Origin: Neisseria dentiae
GTDB lineage: Bacteria; Pseudomonadota; Gammaproteobacteria; Burkholderiales; Neisseriaceae
DNA length: 64,000 bases
Direction: 5' to 3'
NCBI RefSeq assembly: GCF_014055005.1
Contig: NZ_CP059570.1
Coordinates: 496,001 to 560,000, forward strand
The translations under genes were made by a program, and so were the position numbers. Shown piece after piece: positions 62,745 through 64,000 of the stretch. Each line of letters begins with the position of its first letter. Within the stretch, counting starts at the first letter, position 1. Below the pieces are notes generated by a model, which ran no database searches, was not told where the DNA came from, and worked only from the letters and a program-made list of their open reading frames with translations.

Positions 62745-63776
62745 TTAGGACGGGCAGTTTTGCGTATAGGCCGTAAATTCGGCCTGCTTGGCTTTGGCCT
62801 TGCCCGAATCGATGGCTTCGGCGGCGGCCTGAACGCCGCTTGCCAGCGAAGGGACAACGTTGCCCGCATACAGGCAGGCGGCGGCGTTGAGCAGCACGAT
62901 GTCGCGCGCGGCGCCGGGTTCGCCGGCCAAAATACGGTTCATCAGGGCGAGCGATTCGGCGCTGTTGCCTACGCGTATGCCGTCGAGGTTGGGGCGGGTG
63001 GTTAAGCCGAACTGCTCGGGGGAAATATCATATTCGCTGATGGTGCCGTTATGCAGCTCGGCCACGCGGGTGGGGCCGGTAACGGTGATTTCGTCGAGGC
63101 CGTCGCTGCCGTGCACCACTAAAACGTGCTGCGAGCCGAGCTGTTGCAGCACGCGCGAGAGTATGCCGCACAAGTCGATGTGGAACACGCCGAGCAGTTG
63201 GTTCGGTGCGCCTGCGGGGTTGGTGAGGGGGCCTAACACATTGAAAATGCTTCTGAAGCCCAGCGATCGGCGCACGGGGGCGACGTGGCGCATGGCGCTG
63301 TGGTGGTTGGGGGCGAACATAAAGCCGATGCCGATGCCGTCGATGCTGCGGCCGACTTGCTCGGGCGTCAGCTCGAGATTAACGCCCATTTGTTCGAGCA
63401 CGTCGGCGGCACCGCTCGACGACGACACCGAACGGCCGCCGTGTTTGGCCACTTTTGCGCCTGCGGCGGCGGCTACAAACATGGCGGTGGTGGAGATGTT
63501 GAACGTTTTGGCGCCGTCGCCGCCGGTGCCGACGATATCGACCAAGTGCGTTTTGTCGATAACGGGCACGGGGGTGGCGAACTCGCGCATCACGGCGGCG
63601 GCGGCGCTGATTTCGGATACGGTTTCCACTTTGATGCGCAGGCCGGTCAGAATGGCGGCCAGTTGTTCGGGCGGCACTTGGCCGCTCATGATTTGGCGCA
63701 TCAGGGCGGTCATTTCGTCGTAGAAAAGTTCGTTGTTGTCGATCAGGCGGGCGATGGCCTGTTGGGGGGTAATCAT
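62745..63776 (-). CDS. trpD: Anthranilate phosphoribosyltransferase
   Basis: The enzyme joins anthranilate and PRPP in tryptophan synthesis. The 343-aa protein has VDIVGTGGDGAKTFNIST (PRPP site), KHGGRSVSSSSGAADVLE and FMFAPNHHSAMRHVAPVR. The trpG-like gene ends 47 bases upstream in the same direction, consistent with a trpGD unit. Confidence 0.96.
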   Translation of the reverse strand: MITPQQAIARLIDNNELFYDEMTALMRQIMSGQVPPEQLAAILTGLRIKVETVSEISAAAAVMREFATPVPVIDKTHLVDIVGTGGDGAKTFNISTTAMFVAAAAGAKVAKHGGRSVSSSSGAADVLEQMGVNLELTPEQVGRSIDGIGIGFMFAPNHHSAMRHVAPVRRSLGFRSIFNVLGPLTNPAGAPNQLLGVFHIDLCGILSRVLQQLGSQHVLVVHGSDGLDEITVTGPTRVAELHNGTISEYDISPEQFGLTTRPNLDGIRVGNSAESLALMNRILAGEPGAARDIVLLNAAACLYAGNVVPSLASGVQAAAEAIDSGKAKAKQAEFTAYTQNCPS

Positions 63777-63822
63777 CGGTTTTCCTTGAGGGCGGGGCGT
63801 TTCAGACGGCCTGTTTGAGTGT

Positions 63823-64000
63823 TTAGGCCGTCTGAAAGCCTGCGAATTCTTTTAAGAAATTAGCCAACATTTCATGGCCGTGTTCGGTGAGCAGGGCTTC
63901 GGGGTGGAACTGTACGCCTTCGATGGGCAGCGTTTTGTGGCGCACGCCCATGATTTCGCCGTCGTCGGTCCAAGCCGTGATTTCGAGGCAGCTTGGCAGG
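63823..64000 (-). CDS. trpG: Anthranilate/aminodeoxychorismate synthase glutaminase, C-terminal part (5' end outside window)
   Basis: The minus-strand frame ending at TAA 63823-63825 reads CLEITAWTDDGEIMGVRHK, then IEGVQFHPEALLTEHGHEML and ANFLKEFAGFQTA. This is the end of a class I glutamine amidotransferase with the catalytic His and Glu of FHPEA. Position ahead of trpD supports TrpG (possibly also serving as PabA). The last residues FQTA and the stop are DUS-encoded. The nucleophile half lies beyond the window. Confidence 0.9.
   Translation of the reverse strand, partial: LPSCLEITAWTDDGEIMGVRHKTLPIEGVQFHPEALLTEHGHEMLANFLKEFAGFQTA

Noticed and set aside
1..64000. tRNA or rRNA genes and riboswitches
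   Set aside because: I scanned intergenic gaps by eye for TPsiC-type motifs and conserved leader structures and found none; a covariance-model search would be decisive.

Overview
The window is a chromosomal segment of a Neisseriaceae bacterium, most likely a commensal or animal-associated Neisseria. The 12-mer AGGCCGTCTGAA (the AG dialect of the neisserial DNA uptake sequence, DUS) occurs throughout, singly and as inverted pairs that act as terminators. dRS3-type repeats, Correia-like elements and the core genes (relA, murI, tsaE, amiC, eno, guaB, accD, trp) agree with this. Core DNA is GC-rich by eye; a few inserted blocks are clearly AT-rich. No tRNA, rRNA or CRISPR array was seen.

Layout. 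0-2 kb: the 3' part of a family-2 glycosyltransferase, followed by a frameshifted IS5-family element. 2-14.1 kb: a complete glycogen cluster on the minus strand, read malQ-glgB fusion, glgX, glgC, glgA, glgP. It covers ADP-glucose synthesis, chain elongation, branching, debranching and phosphorolysis, and the disproportionating and branching enzymes are one 1464-residue polypeptide. 14.3-18.7 kb: a secreted RTX lipase and UshA nucleotidase. 18.8-24.9 kb: prpB/prpC, an isochorismatase-like protein lacking the usual cysteine, moeB-moaC, and an IS30 element. 25-29.9 kb: ppc, then a plasticity zone with a pRiA4b-ORF3-like gene, a degenerate second copy of the ppc 3' end, an MFS transporter remnant and a broken alkyltransferase gene.

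30.0-33.4 kb is the most foreign-looking block. It is an AT-rich, DUS-free three-gene minus-strand cassette (366 aa unknown, 143 aa unknown, 213 aa PD-(D/E)XK-like nuclease). An IS630 element has cut the last codons of the first gene, and an orphan VapB antitoxin lies upstream. I cannot assign the cassette to a named system; it is the best candidate for an undescribed defence-type system here.

33.6-40.1 kb: the DEAH helicase gene hrpA is split by about 2.1 kb carrying a REP-associated tyrosine transposase (RAYT) and an NYN-domain protein. Five inverted pairs of a REP palindrome (REPINs) lie in and around it. One pair is read in frame inside hrpA, and several DUS dialects are mixed at the junctions.

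40-54 kb is mostly housekeeping: sppA, a DUF4124 protein, guaB, eno-ftsB, tsaE-amiC, murI, relA, fxsA, an NlpD-like amidase activator and an outer-membrane barrel protein. 54.4-58.6 kb: a DUF2868 gene and a DUF3482 GTPase gene, separated by an AT-rich pair that includes a Mrr-like restriction endonuclease candidate. 59-60.5 kb: a second RTX protein with a glycine/lysine-rich head and a KPEP-repeat linker. 60.7-64 kb: accD, trpA, trpD and the end of trpG. Many intergenic gaps are filled by two related modular repeat families bounded by a motif resembling gagacctttgcaaaa.
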